DNA of 64,000 nucleotides from Arthrobacter sp. RIT-PI-e. Lineage in GTDB: Bacteria; Actinomycetota; Actinomycetes; Actinomycetales; Micrococcaceae. The first letter of the stretch is position 1. Each line of letters begins with the position of its first letter. Made by a program: the position numbers and the translations under genes. Of the stretch, positions 1-9,218 are shown in pieces. The DNA lies in assembly GCF_001187915.1 (NCBI RefSeq), contig NZ_LGIU01000097.1, forward strand, positions 1 to 64,000, given 5' to 3'. The notes under the pieces are model-generated. The model had not been told where the DNA came from, searched no databases, and saw nothing but the letters and a program-made list of their open reading frames with translations.

Positions 1-715
1 CCACGGCCCGGCGGTGTGCCACCGCGTCGGCGCCGGCCTCGGCGAGCATGCCCCCCGCACCGGCCACGGTCGCCCGGGCGATCAGCGTGGCGAGCTGCGC
101 GTCCAGACCCAGCTCCACCCCCGCATCCGCCATGGCCTCGGCGAGGTAGAACGCGTAGGCGGGGCCGGACCCGCTGACGGCCGAGAGCGCGTCCACCTGG
201 TGCTCGGGGATCTCCACCACGGTGCCGGCAGGCGCCAGCAGCTGCCTGGCCCGCTCCATGGGCTCCGGCCCGGCAGCGGACCCGGCGGAGACGGACAGCA
301 CACCCCGCCCGAGGCGCGAGGGAGTGTTGGGCATGGAGCGGATCACGGGCTGGCCGGCGGGCAGTGCCGCCTCGATCATGGCGATGGACACGGCCGCGGC
401 GACACTGAGCACCACGGCGCCCGGCGCCAGGGCGTCGGCGATCTCCCGGGCCAGGGGCACGATCCCCACCGGCTTGACGCCCAGGACCACGATGTCGGCG
501 TCCCGGACCGCCCTCGTGTTGGCGTCGTCGTCCGCCCCGGGGGCGAGCGCGTCGATCCCGTGGCGTGCGCGGAGTTCCTCTGCCCGCTCGGGGCGGCGCA
601 GCGTCGCGGTCACCCGCGCGGGGTCGAGGCCGGCTCCCAGCAGGCCTGCCAGGATGGACTCGTTCATCGATCCGCATCCCAGGAAGGCGATGCGCAGGGA
701 GGTGTCGGAGGTCAT
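1..715 (-). CDS. proC: Pyrroline-5-carboxylate reductase (3' end outside window)
   Basis: Cytosolic enzyme that reduces 1-pyrroline-5-carboxylate to proline with NAD(P)H, the last step of proline synthesis. The gene reads right to left from ATG at 715, and the window holds 238 codons of a family usually near 270. The N-terminus shows the Rossmann nucleotide-binding loop (IAFLGCGSMNE, about residues 9-19). Further on, ALSAVSGSGPAYAFYLAEAM matches the C-terminal P5CR dimerisation signature with its SGSGPAY core. No frame break is visible in the part seen. It stands alone, about 300 bases from the isomerase gene to its right. Identification is firm; only the last 30 or so residues are missing. 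Confidence 0.95.
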   Translation of the reverse strand, partial: MTSDTSLRIAFLGCGSMNESILAGLLGAGLDPARVTATLRRPERAEELRARHGIDALAPGADDDANTRAVRDADIVVLGVKPVGIVPLAREIADALAPGAVVLSVAAAVSIAMIEAALPAGQPVIRSMPNTPSRLGRGVLSVSAGSAAGPEPMERARQLLAPAGTVVEIPEHQVDALSAVSGSGPAYAFYLAEAMADAGVELGLDAQLATLIARATVAGAGGMLAEAGADAVAHRRAV

Positions 716-1014
716 GGCCCCATCCTGCCATGAGCGGTTAACAGGCTACTCACAGCCTGCTCGCGGTTTCGTCACAAGGTCGGGTCCTACGGTAGGAACT
801 ACCTCATGAAGGTGCGAGTGATGAAGAACCGGAAATTCCTGATCCGGTCGGCGTCGGTGGCAGCAGATGATTCCCCCAACATCTGCAGGTCCACCGGCGC
901 CATCTCTTTTGACGGGTCATGTGCGGGCGCCCCCGTACCGGCACCCCTGTGGTCCCGATGATCGTGGTTCGAGCTGATGCCGCCCTGGCGGCTGTCGCCC
1001 CGGTGGCTGTCGTC
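716..1014. other. Intergenic stretch upstream of proC, no convincing gene
   Basis: About 300 bases between proC and the isomerase-like gene, both on the minus strand. A 51-codon plus-strand frame (806-961, start MKVRVMKNRKFLIR) has a basic N-terminus. It matches neither bL36 nor the small bS22 protein often found beside actinobacterial proC, so I do not call it a gene. The stretch should hold the proC promoter, and it contains the overlapping inverted repeats listed separately. Confidence 0.4.
785..803. promoter_or_regulatory. Two overlapping inverted repeats upstream of proC
   Basis: TCCTAC-G-GTAGGA (785-797) is a perfect 6-bp dyad. It shares its right arm with GGTAG-GAA-CTACC (791-803), a perfect 5-bp dyad. 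The composite could be an operator about 70-90 bases upstream of the proC start, or a pair of mutually exclusive hairpins. No cognate regulator is visible nearby. Confidence 0.25.
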
Positions 1015-1809
1015 TCAGTGGCGCAGGTGCGTCCGCGCGAAGCGGAGGGTCTCGGCGAGCCACTCCTCCCGCTCCCCGGCGCCGCGCGCCCGCCGGGTAC
1101 TGACCTCCACCGCCACCACGCCGTTCCAGCCGGTGTCGGCGAGGTGACCGAGCGCCTCGGCGCACCGCTGCTGGCCCTGCCCGGGCAGGAGGTGCTCGTC
1201 CTTGCCGTTCGGCGTGCCGTCGGTGAGGTGCACATGCGCGAGACGGCTGCCCAGTCTCCGGATCTCCTCGTAGGAGTCCATCTCGGCGATCGCCGCGTGG
1301 GAGAAGTCCCAGGTGACGTGCTCGTACGGTTCGGGCACCGGGTTCCAGTGCGGAAGATACGCCTTGGCCTCGCGGCCCCGCACCTTCCACGGGTACATGT
1401 TCTCGACGGCGATCTCCACGCCGTACTCCTCGGCGATCCGGGTGATCCCCTCCGGGAACTCCTCGGCGTAGCCGGTCTGCCAGCGGAACGGCGGATGGGT
1501 GACCACGGTCCGCGCACCCACCTCCACCGCCATGGCAGCCGAGCGCTCGATCTTGGTCCACGCCTTGCCCCAGACCTGCTGCGTCAGCAGCAGGGTGGGC
1601 GCATGGATGGCCAGGATGGGCTGCTCGTACTGTTCCTTGAGCACGTTGAGCCGGCCGGGGTCCTGGCTCACCGCGTTGTTCGTGACCATCACCTCCACGC
1701 CGTCGTACCCGAGGTCCTGGGCGAATGCGAAGGTGTCCGTGACCGTGAGCGGGTAGACGGAGGCGCTGGAGAGTGCGACCGGGATGACGCCGGGGCCGGA
1801 CGCGTCCAT
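1015..1809 (-). CDS. Sugar phosphate isomerase/epimerase-like TIM-barrel protein
   Basis: 264-residue protein of the xylose-isomerase-like TIM-barrel superfamily (AP endonuclease 2 family), which uses a divalent metal to act on sugars or similar polyols. Visible family features are IPVALSSASVYP at the first strand, the acidic ligands in IAVENMYPW, the TWDFSHAAIAE segment and HVHLTDGTPNGKDEHLLPGQG, typical of the metal-site loops. The substrate cannot be told from sequence. The ATG at 1809 lies one base after the stop of the exopolyphosphatase gene, so the two are almost certainly co-transcribed and translationally coupled. This pairing suggests a housekeeping role rather than a catabolic one. 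Confidence 0.85.
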   Translation of the reverse strand: MDASGPGVIPVALSSASVYPLTVTDTFAFAQDLGYDGVEVMVTNNAVSQDPGRLNVLKEQYEQPILAIHAPTLLLTQQVWGKAWTKIERSAAMAVEVGARTVVTHPPFRWQTGYAEEFPEGITRIAEEYGVEIAVENMYPWKVRGREAKAYLPHWNPVPEPYEHVTWDFSHAAIAEMDSYEEIRRLGSRLAHVHLTDGTPNGKDEHLLPGQGQQRCAEALGHLADTGWNGVVAVEVSTRRARGAGEREEWLAETLRFARTHLRH

Positions 1810-1810
1810 G

Positions 1811-2824
1811 TCAGACCCCCTCGGAGACGGGTGTACGCCGGATCACGTCGAGCTGGCTGTGCCCCACGCCCGCGCCGGTCAGCGGCTCCTCGGCGTCGAA
1901 CATCTTGGTGTCGAAGCGCCGGAGCAGCAACCCCTCACGGAGGGCCCACGGGCAGATCTCCATGGACTCCACACCGAACAGTTCCAGGGCGCACTCGGCG
2001 ACCAGGGCTCCGGCCAGCACCTGCGGGGCGCGCAGTTCGGAGACGCCGTCGAGGTTCGCCCGGTCGGCGCTGCTCATGGCTGCCAGGCGCTTGGTCCACA
2101 GCGTGAGGTCGGTACGCCGGAGCTCGCGGCGCACGAACGGACCCGCGGCCGACGGCGCAGCACCGGTGAGGCGCGCCAGCGACCGGAAGGTCTTGGACGT
2201 CCCCGCCACGAGGTGCGGTGACCCCAGGTGCGAGAACTGCGGCACGGCGTCGTTGAGCACCTCCCTGATGTAGCGGCGGAGCTTCTTCGCACTCTTCGCC
2301 GACGGCGGGTCCTCGGGCAGCCAGTCACGCGTGAGACGCCCGGCCCCGAGCGGCACGGACAGCGCCACCGCCGGCAGCTCGTCCGTGCCCATCGCCATCT
2401 CGAAGGAACCACCGCCGATGTCGAGGTTGAGGATCGACTCCGATCCCCATCCGTACCAGCGGCGTACCGCCTGGAAGGTCACCGCCGCTTCCTGGTCCCC
2501 GGAGAGCTCCTGGAGGTCGACGCCGGTCTCCGCGCGTACCCGGGCCAGCACCTCGCTGCCGTTGGCGGCCTCCCGGATGGCCGAGGTGCAGAAGGCCAGG
2601 AAGTCCTCGGCCCGGTGCCCGGACGCGAAGGCCCGTGCCTCCTGGACGAACCCCACCAGTTCGTCCTGGCCCTCACGCGAGATGTTGCCCGCGGCGTCGA
2701 GGTAGGTGACGAGCGAGAGCGGTTTCTTGTGGGAGGCGAAAGGCACCGGCCGGCCGCCGGGGTGCGCATCCACGAGCAGCAGATGGACCGTGTTCGATCC
2801 TATGTCCAGTACACCTAGCCGCAT
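1811..2824 (-). CDS. ppx: Ppx/GppA family phosphatase (exopolyphosphatase)
   Basis: 337-residue member of the Ppx/GppA branch of the ASKHA superfamily, which removes terminal phosphate from polyphosphate and/or hydrolyses pppGpp. The N-terminal phosphate-1 loop LGVLDIGSNTVHLLLVD and the second glycine-rich loop NLDIGGGSFEMAMG (about residue 145) are both intact, as is the catalytic-region FCTSAIREAANG. The length is that of the short actinobacterial Ppx1/Ppx2 type, lacking the C-terminal HD domain of E. coli Ppx. It follows topA by 61 bases and precedes the isomerase-like gene by one base. The balance between polyphosphate and pppGpp activity is not readable from sequence. Confidence 0.9.
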   Translation of the reverse strand: MRLGVLDIGSNTVHLLLVDAHPGGRPVPFASHKKPLSLVTYLDAAGNISREGQDELVGFVQEARAFASGHRAEDFLAFCTSAIREAANGSEVLARVRAETGVDLQELSGDQEAAVTFQAVRRWYGWGSESILNLDIGGGSFEMAMGTDELPAVALSVPLGAGRLTRDWLPEDPPSAKSAKKLRRYIREVLNDAVPQFSHLGSPHLVAGTSKTFRSLARLTGAAPSAAGPFVRRELRRTDLTLWTKRLAAMSSADRANLDGVSELRAPQVLAGALVAECALELFGVESMEICPWALREGLLLRRFDTKMFDAEEPLTGAGVGHSQLDVIRRTPVSEGV

Positions 2825-2885
2825 CGTTCCCGCACTTCCAGTTCTCGTCCCGCCATCATCGGTTCCGTCATCGAGGGGGTACGGG

Positions 2886-5633
2886 CTACTTGCCCGCCGC
2901 CACCTTCCGCTTTGCGGGCGCCCGCCGTGCGGTCTTCTTCGGCGCCGGGCCCTTGGCCCGTTTGTCGGCGCGCATCTCGACCGCCTGCTCGCGCGTCAGC
3001 CCCTCGATCGCCATGGACCCCGGGATCGTCACGTTGGTGGTGCCGTCGGTGACGTACGCACCGAAGCGGCCGTCCTTCACCACGATCGGCTTCTCGCTCA
3101 CGGGGTCGTCGCCGAACTCGGCCAGCGGCGGGGTGACCGTGCGGCCACCGCGCTGCTTGGGCTGACGGTAGATCTCCTGCGCCTGCTCGAGGGTGATCGT
3201 GAAGATCTCCTCCTCGGAGCCGATGGAACGGGAGTCGCTGCCCTTCTTCAGGTAGGGCCCGAAGCGGCCGTTCTGGACGGTGATCTCCTTCTCGTCCTCG
3301 TCCGCGCCGAGCACCCGCGGCAGGTGCATGAGGCGGAGCGCCTCCTCCAGCGTCACGGTGTCCACGGACATGGACTTGAAGAGGGACCCCGTGCGGGGCT
3401 TGACCTTCGCGGGCTTCTTCGGCGGCTTCGGCTTGCCGTTCTTGTAGTACTCCACGGGCTGTGCGGCGAGCTCCTCGGCCGTCACCTCGGGGATCAGCTC
3501 GATCACGTACGGCCCGTACCGGCCGTCACGCGCCACGATGGTGCGGCCCGTCTCGGGATCGGTGCCGAGGGCACGCTCCTGCGAGGTCGGCGTCTCCATC
3601 AGCTCGATCGCCTTCTCGGCGGTCAGCTCGTCCGGTGCCAGGTCCTCGGGCACGTTGGCGCGCTGCGGTTCCGTGCCCTCCGGGGCGTCGGCGGGCAGCG
3701 GCTTCTCCAGGTACGGGCCGAACTTGCCCACCCGCAGCGTGATGCCCTCGGCGATCTCCACCGAGTTGATCCGGCGGGCGTCGATCTCGCCGAGCTCGCT
3801 CACGATGGTGTGCAGGCCGGTGTCCTTGCGGTCCCCGTAGTAGAAGGAGTTCAGCCAGTCCACCCGGCCCGTCTCCCCTCGGGAGATGCGGTCCAGGTCC
3901 TCCTCGAGCTCCGCCGTGAAGTCGTAGTCCACGTAGTCGGTGAAGTGCTCCTCGAGCAGCCGCACCACCGAGAAGGCGATCCAGCTCGGCACGAGGGCCT
4001 GACCGCGGGAGCTGACGTAGCCGCGATCCATGATGGTGGACATGGTGGCCGCGTAGGTGGAGGGACGACCGATCCCGCGCTCGTCCAGCACCTTCACCAG
4101 GGACGCCTCGGTGTAGCGCGGGGGCGGCGAGGTCTCGTGGCCGATCGCCTCGATCGCCGTCGCCCCCAGGGCGTCACCCTTAGCGACGTTCGGCAGGCGC
4201 GTGCCCTGGGCGTCGTCGTCGGCCCCGTCCTCGCCCCGGACGGCGTCGCGGCCCTCCTCGTAGGCGGCCATGAAACCGCGGAAGGTGATCACGGTGCCGG
4301 AGGCCGAGAACTCGGCGTCCCGCCCGTCCGCGCTGACCGCGCCGAGGCGCAGCGACGCCGTGGAACCCTTGGCATCAGCCATCTGGGAGGCGACCGTGCG
4401 CTTCCAGATCAGCTCGTACAGCTTGAACTCGTCACCGCGCAGGCCCTGTGCCACCTGGGCGGGCGTGCGGAAGGAGTCACCGGAGGGGCGGATGGCCTCG
4501 TGGGCCTCCTGCGCATTCTTCGCCTTGCCCTTGTACACACGGCGCGCCTCGGGCACGTACTCCGGACCGTACAGCTCCGAGGCCTGACGGCGGGCGGCGT
4601 TGATCGCCTGGTCGGAGAGCGACGACGAATCGGTACGCATGTAGGTGATGTACCCGTTCTCGTACAGGCGCTGCGCCACCTGCATGGTGACCTTCGAGCT
4701 GAAGCGCAGCTTGCGGGCCGCCTCCTGCTGCAGGGTCGACGTCGTGAACGGCGCGGCCGGACGGCGCGTGTACGGCTTCGTGTCCAGCGACCGGACCGTG
4801 AACGTGGCGCTCTCCAGCCCCGTGGCGAGCGAGCGCGCGGAGTCCTCGTCGAGGCGTACGGCGTTCGCGGCCTTCAGCTCACCGCGGTCGGAGAAGTCCT
4901 TGCCCGTGGCGACACGGTTGCCGTCGACGGCGACCAGCTTGGCCGGGAACGCGGCGCCCTTGCCGGTCTCCTTCGGCGTGAAGATACCGGTCAGGTCCCA
5001 GTATGACGCCGTCCGGAACGCCATGCGCTCGCGTTCGCGCTCGACGACGAGGCGCGTGGCGACGGACTGGACGCGCCCGGCGGAGAGGCCCCGGGCCACC
5101 TTGCGCCACAGGACGGGCGAGATCTCGTACCCGTACAGGCGGTCGAGGATGCGGCGGGTCTCCTGGGCGTCCACCATGGGGATGTCGACGTCGCGCAGCT
5201 CACCCATGGCACGGGTGACGGCTTCCTTGGTGATCTCGCCGAAGGTGAGCCGGTAGACGGGGACCTTGGGCTTGAGCACCTGCAGCAGGTGCCAGGCGAT
5301 GGCCTCGCCCTCACGGTCCGCATCGGTTGCGAGGTAGAGCTCGTCGGCGTCCTTCAGTGCCGCCTTCAGCTCCGCCACGGTCTTCCGCTTCTCCGGGGAC
5401 ACCACGTAGTACGGTTCGAAGTCCCTCTCGAGGTCCACCGCGAACTTGCCCACCGAGGACTTCTTGAGTTCCGCCGGGAGGTCCGAGGGCTGCGGGAGGT
5501 CCCGGATGTGCCCCATGGAGGCAGCGACCTGGAAACCCTCGCCGAGGTACCCCGAGATGCTCTTGATCTTGCTCGGGGATTCGACGATGACGAGTTTCTT
5601 GCCGTGCTTCTTGTCCGTGGCCTTGGTGGGCAC
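2886..5633 (-). CDS. topA: DNA topoisomerase I (type IA)
   Basis: Relaxes negative supercoils through a transient 5'-phosphotyrosine link. I place the start at GTG 5633, just before PTKATDKKHGKKLVIVESPSKIKS, because the frame upstream is not protein-like and AGGAG precedes the GTG. This gives 915 residues. The Toprim domain shows E18 and the DxD pair D104/D106 (LATDADREGE). The active-site tyrosine is Y331 in YITYMRTDS. The C-terminus carries a series of actinobacterial repeats seen as GKFGPYLE, GRYGPYVIE, GRFGPYLKK and GRFGAYVTDG, then a lysine/arginine-rich tail (KKTARRAPAKRKVAAGK) expected to aid DNA binding. There are no zinc-finger cysteines at the end, as is usual for actinobacterial TopA. 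Confidence 0.97.
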   Translation of the reverse strand: MPTKATDKKHGKKLVIVESPSKIKSISGYLGEGFQVAASMGHIRDLPQPSDLPAELKKSSVGKFAVDLERDFEPYYVVSPEKRKTVAELKAALKDADELYLATDADREGEAIAWHLLQVLKPKVPVYRLTFGEITKEAVTRAMGELRDVDIPMVDAQETRRILDRLYGYEISPVLWRKVARGLSAGRVQSVATRLVVERERERMAFRTASYWDLTGIFTPKETGKGAAFPAKLVAVDGNRVATGKDFSDRGELKAANAVRLDEDSARSLATGLESATFTVRSLDTKPYTRRPAAPFTTSTLQQEAARKLRFSSKVTMQVAQRLYENGYITYMRTDSSSLSDQAINAARRQASELYGPEYVPEARRVYKGKAKNAQEAHEAIRPSGDSFRTPAQVAQGLRGDEFKLYELIWKRTVASQMADAKGSTASLRLGAVSADGRDAEFSASGTVITFRGFMAAYEEGRDAVRGEDGADDDAQGTRLPNVAKGDALGATAIEAIGHETSPPPRYTEASLVKVLDERGIGRPSTYAATMSTIMDRGYVSSRGQALVPSWIAFSVVRLLEEHFTDYVDYDFTAELEEDLDRISRGETGRVDWLNSFYYGDRKDTGLHTIVSELGEIDARRINSVEIAEGITLRVGKFGPYLEKPLPADAPEGTEPQRANVPEDLAPDELTAEKAIELMETPTSQERALGTDPETGRTIVARDGRYGPYVIELIPEVTAEELAAQPVEYYKNGKPKPPKKPAKVKPRTGSLFKSMSVDTVTLEEALRLMHLPRVLGADEDEKEITVQNGRFGPYLKKGSDSRSIGSEEEIFTITLEQAQEIYRQPKQRGGRTVTPPLAEFGDDPVSEKPIVVKDGRFGAYVTDGTTNVTIPGSMAIEGLTREQAVEMRADKRAKGPAPKKTARRAPAKRKVAAGK

Positions 5634-5723
5634 TTCACTCCTATATATGCGTGCAGCGAACGCGTGCAATGCCGCAGCAGGTGGAACGTGTCCCGGTCCG
5701 GACGCCCTGCCGGGCCTCATCTC

Positions 5724-5751
5724 ACAGTATGCGTGATGGATACCTGCACAA
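5724..5751 (-). promoter_or_regulatory. Possible topA promoter
   Basis: On the minus strand, TTGTGC (5751-5746) and TACTGT (5729-5724) are separated by 16 bases and lie about 90 bases upstream of the topA GTG. Both hexamers are partial matches to sigma-70-type -35 and -10 elements. The gap between the methyltransferase stop (5767) and topA (5633) supports an independent promoter here. Confidence 0.3.
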
Positions 5752-5766
5752 GGGTAATCGCTGGGC

Positions 5767-7506
5767 TCAGCGGGCAGGAACCAGGAAACCCTCGCGGACG
5801 AGCTGCTCCACGTCCACCAGCAACCCCGAGACGAAGGCGGCATCGGGGCGCTCCAGGAGCATCGCGAGCGCCCCGGCGATCTGCCCGGCCGTGAGGTCGC
5901 CGTCGCACGCGGACACGAAACCGGCCAGCTCCGTGCTCAGCAGCGTGGTGCGCCGCAGTCCGGCCCCCTGCCGCAGCAGGATGACCCCCGGGTGCTCCGC
6001 CCCGGGCCGCTGGTGGCGTTCCTCGGTGACGTCGTCGGCCACGAGCAGGAACTCCTCGGCGATCCCGCTGCCGGAGGACGCCTGCTCCGTGTGGGCGGCC
6101 AGCCAGTCGCCCCGCTCGACGGCGGCCGCCAGGTGCGGGCCCACCGGCTGCTCGATCTCGTGGGTGATCTCCTCGAACGTGGCACGCACGAGCCCATGCG
6201 GGTCCCGCGGTCTGCGCAGCCACACCGAGCCGAACCCGATGCCCTCCACGTCACGGGAGGCGAAGTCGGCGAGATACGCGGCGAAGCTCGCGAGGTAAGC
6301 CGCCCGGTCGCGGTTCTCGGCGGCGTCGCGGAGCCACGTCTCGGCGTACTGCAGGGGGGTCAGCTGCTCACGCTGGATGAACCAGGCGTCGACGCCGCTC
6401 GGCACGAAGGCGCGGACCCGGCGGTCCCAGGGGGCACCCTCCGGGATCTCCCAGTTGCCCAGGATCTGAGCGGCCCCACCGGGTGCGAGGACGCCGGGCA
6501 GCCCGCCCACGAGCCCCTCCACGATCGCGTCCCCAGCCAGTCCGCCGTCGCGGTAGGTGTACGCCTGCTCCTGCGTGGCGCGCGGGGTGATCACGAACGG
6601 CGGGTTGGACACCACGAGGTCGAACTGCTCGCCCTGCACGGGCTCCAGCAGACTGCCCCGGCGCAGGTGGACCCGGGGACCGGGCGCCTGCGGGTCGATG
6701 CCCAGCGCGGGCGCGTTGAGCAGCAGGTTGAAGCGGGCGAAGGCCAGGGCCCTCTCGGAGATGTCGGTCGCGGTGATGTGGCGCACGTGCGCGAGCAGGT
6801 GGAAGGTCTGGATACCGCAGCCGGTCCCGAGGTCCAGGGCGCGGTCCGCCTCCGTGCGGATCACGGTCTGCGCGAGCGTGAGCGATGCACGCCCGATCCC
6901 GAGGACGTGGTCGTGCCGCAGGCGGCCCGGCCGCAGCTCCGAGCCGAGATCGCTGGACACCCAGAGGTTGCCGCCCACGTCGGAGCCGTACGGGCGCAGA
7001 TCCACGGCGGCACGCCACCGGGCGCCGCCTGCGGGCAGGTCCGGCTCTGCTGATTCCGATACTGCTGTGGCCGACGAGCACCGGGCGTTCTCGCGCTGCG
7101 CGATCCTGTCAGGGCGGTCGGCCTCCGGCGTACCGACCCCGCCGGCTCCCACCTCCACCCGCTCGACGAGCCGCAGGCGCTCCAGGCCGGCCACGCCGCT
7201 CCCGGGGAAGGCTTCCGCGAGGTCCTCCTCGGGAAGCGTCTCGCCCAGGAGCCACAGCAGCACCGGGACGGCACGTGCCCTGTCCCCGCCGCGGGACCGG
7301 CCCTGTGCCTCCAGCAGCGCCGCGGCGAGTTGCCCCCGCCCGAGGGCGTCGTAGGCAGCACCGCCGAGCAGCTCCTCGACGCCGTCCACCGTGTAGTCCA
7401 GGGCCTCCAGCTCCCTGGCCAGCACCTCCAGCGCCGGCAGGTCCCGGCTCGACGGCGCGGTGGGGACGTCGTCGTCGAACTCGACCGCACCGCTCGGAGC
7501 CGGCAT
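5767..7506 (-). CDS. Class I SAM-dependent methyltransferase, two-part actinobacterial type
   Basis: 579 residues from ATG 7506, which overlaps the trhO stop by one base (TGATG), so translation is coupled. The central part is a Rossmann methyltransferase: ALDLGTGCGIQTFHLLAH is motif I, ITATDISERAL motif II, and VVSNPPFVITPR carries the NPPF motif shared with PrmC- and N6-adenine/glutamine-type enzymes that methylate amide or amine nitrogen. About 240 residues precede it (DALGRGQLAAALLEAQGR and following, winged-helix-like by appearance) and about 200 follow. The three-part layout matches a conserved actinobacterial family of unknown substrate. Coupling to trhO hints at tRNA or ribosome modification, but this is inference. 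Confidence 0.8.
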   Translation of the reverse strand: MPAPSGAVEFDDDVPTAPSSRDLPALEVLARELEALDYTVDGVEELLGGAAYDALGRGQLAAALLEAQGRSRGGDRARAVPVLLWLLGETLPEEDLAEAFPGSGVAGLERLRLVERVEVGAGGVGTPEADRPDRIAQRENARCSSATAVSESAEPDLPAGGARWRAAVDLRPYGSDVGGNLWVSSDLGSELRPGRLRHDHVLGIGRASLTLAQTVIRTEADRALDLGTGCGIQTFHLLAHVRHITATDISERALAFARFNLLLNAPALGIDPQAPGPRVHLRRGSLLEPVQGEQFDLVVSNPPFVITPRATQEQAYTYRDGGLAGDAIVEGLVGGLPGVLAPGGAAQILGNWEIPEGAPWDRRVRAFVPSGVDAWFIQREQLTPLQYAETWLRDAAENRDRAAYLASFAAYLADFASRDVEGIGFGSVWLRRPRDPHGLVRATFEEITHEIEQPVGPHLAAAVERGDWLAAHTEQASSGSGIAEEFLLVADDVTEERHQRPGAEHPGVILLRQGAGLRRTTLLSTELAGFVSACDGDLTAGQIAGALAMLLERPDAAFVSGLLVDVEQLVREGFLVPAR

Positions 7507-8432
7507 CACGCGGCGCTCGCTGCGGTGGCCTCGGCGTCGTCGGTCTCGCAGCCCTGCGGACACCGCAGGGTGACCGGGTCGGCAGCGCACGCAGCGCAGT
7601 AGAGGGTGAGGTTGCGGCAGGTCGGCTCGGAGCAGTTCTCGAACTTGTTGGTGGGCGTCCCGCAGCGCACGCACTTGCCGATCCTCACGGCGTCCTCGCT
7701 GAACTCGAGGTGCATCCGCTTGTCGAAGACGTAGAGCGAGCCCTCCCAGAGCCCTGCGTCCCGGTACCGCTCGCCGTAGCGCACGATCCCGCCGTCGAGC
7801 TGGTACACCTCGTTGAAACCGCGGGCGACCATCAGGCTGGAGAGCACCTCGCAGCGCACCCCGCCCGTGCAGTAGGTGACCACGGGCTTGTCCTTCAGTT
7901 CGTCGTACTTCCCGGAGTCGAGCTCGCGGACGAAGTCGTGGGTGGTGCGGACGTCGGGGACCACCGCTCCCCTGAACCTGCCGATCTGCGCCTCGAGGGC
8001 GTTGCGGCCGTCGAAGAACACGACGTCGTCCCCCGCCGCGCGCTTCGCGTCCACGAGATCGTGCAGCTCCTCCGGCGACAGGTGCGTGCCGCCGCCCACC
8101 ACGCCGTTCCCGTCCACCTTCAGCTCACCGGGGGCGCCGAAGGAGACGATCTCGTCGCGGACCCTGACGCTCAGGCGCGGGAAGTCCTCGGCGCCGCCGT
8201 CGGACCACTTGATCCCCATGCCCCGGAACCCCGGGTACTCCCGCGTGGTCTTCACGTACTGCTTCACGGCCCGGACGTCACCGCCCACCGTGCCGTTGAT
8301 GCCGTGCTCCGAGAGGAGGATCCTCCCGCGGAGCCCCCACTTCTCGCAGAGTGCGCGCTGCCACAGGCGGATCGCCTCGGGATCGGGCAACGGGGTGAAG
8401 GCGTAGTACAGGGCGATACGGTTGGTCGACAC
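7506..8432 (-). CDS. trhO: tRNA uridine(34) hydroxylase, rhodanese family
   Basis: 308 residues. TrhO (YceA) introduces the 5-hydroxyl on U34 of tRNAs in an oxygen-dependent reaction. The N-terminal TrhO-type domain ([20 protein letters not shown], then [13 protein letters not shown]) is followed by a rhodanese domain. Its active-site loop is [12 protein letters not shown], with the catalytic cysteine in YCTGGVRC. The C-terminus is cysteine-rich ([34 protein letters not shown]), likely a metal-binding tail typical of this family. The start chosen is GTG 8432 ([10 protein letters not shown]), the point where homology-like sequence begins; the long upstream open frame is antisense to other genes. 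The stop overlaps the methyltransferase start. Confidence 0.9.
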   Translation of the reverse strand: MSTNRIALYYAFTPLPDPEAIRLWQRALCEKWGLRGRILLSEHGINGTVGGDVRAVKQYVKTTREYPGFRGMGIKWSDGGAEDFPRLSVRVRDEIVSFGAPGELKVDGNGVVGGGTHLSPEELHDLVDAKRAAGDDVVFFDGRNALEAQIGRFRGAVVPDVRTTHDFVRELDSGKYDELKDKPVVTYCTGGVRCEVLSSLMVARGFNEVYQLDGGIVRYGERYRDAGLWEGSLYVFDKRMHLEFSEDAVRIGKCVRCGTPTNKFENCSEPTCRNLTLYCAACAADPVTLRCPQGCETDDAEATAASAA

Positions 8433-8519
8433 GGATTCAAGCCTACGTCGCGTCTCGAAATGGTCACTGTTACGTGCACCCCGTGACCTGCGCGGCACCG
8501 GACACCTAGGGTTCAGTCC

Positions 8520-9170
8520 ATGAGCGAATCCGCAGACACCGACCTGTTCCGGACCTGGCTCGCGGGCTGGGCGGCCTGCCGTGGGTACACCCCCGAGGAC
8601 CACGACAGCAGTGTCTCCGTGCTCCGGCCCGATCGGGGGGAGGAGACCGAGCATTTCCTCGTCGAACCCGGCACGGAGGTGTTCCGCGCACTCGCCGCGG
8701 AGACGCGTCAGGACCCGGCGCGGGTCCTGACGGTGGCCACCCACCGGATGCTCGAGCTCGTCGACGAGGCCGGACGCCTGGGCCTCAGGGTGGTCGACCG
8801 GAGGCAGTCCCTGATGCGCATGGACATGCACGGGCAGGACGTCGAGGATCCCCGTGCGCCCGAGGACGGCATCACCGTCGAGCGCACGCGGGAGGGCGCC
8901 TGCCGCCACGTCACGGTGCACGTGGACGGCGAGGTCGCGGCGCGGGGCTCCGTGTCGGTGGTCGGCGAGTACGCGGTCTACGACCGCATCGAGACGGAGG
9001 AACGCTTCCGGCGGAGGGGCCTGGGGACGTTCGTGATGCGCGCGCTCACCGCAGGGGTGCTGGAGGAGGACATCACCACCGGGCTGCTCATGGCGTCCGC
9101 CGACGGCCGGGCGCTCTACGAGTTCCTCGGGTGGCAGTACCTCGTCGACGTGTTCGTCGTCAGAGGATAA
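8520..9170 (+). CDS. GNAT family N-acetyltransferase
   Basis: 216-residue protein with a C-terminal GNAT fold, expected to transfer an acetyl group from acetyl-CoA to an amine of unknown identity. The acetyl-CoA-binding motif A is seen as [22 protein letters not shown] (about residues 160-182, core RRRGLG), followed by [21 protein letters not shown], the usual motif B ending with the YEFLGW element. The first 110 residues are less typical and may form a partner half-domain. It is the only plus-strand gene between trhO and the helicase and starts 87 bases from the divergent trhO start, so the two probably share a promoter region. Confidence 0.85.
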   Translation: MSESADTDLFRTWLAGWAACRGYTPEDHDSSVSVLRPDRGEETEHFLVEPGTEVFRALAAETRQDPARVLTVATHRMLELVDEAGRLGLRVVDRRQSLMRMDMHGQDVEDPRAPEDGITVERTREGACRHVTVHVDGEVAARGSVSVVGEYAVYDRIETEERFRRRGLGTFVMRALTAGVLEEDITTGLLMASADGRALYEFLGWQYLVDVFVVRG

Positions 9171-9218
9171 GCGCCTCCCCCGCCGCGGGTTGCAGCACGG
9201 CGGTGGCACAATCGACGC

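Noticed and set aside
806-961. 51-codon plus-strand frame starting MKVRVMKN
   Set aside because: Basic start recalls small ribosomal proteins, but the rest does not match bL36, bS22 or any family I know, and no clear ribosome site is present.
2706-5006. Long plus-strand open frame (766 codons) over topA
   Set aside because: Shadow of topA on the opposite strand; GC-rich third positions keep antisense frames open. Composition is random-like and no motif is present.
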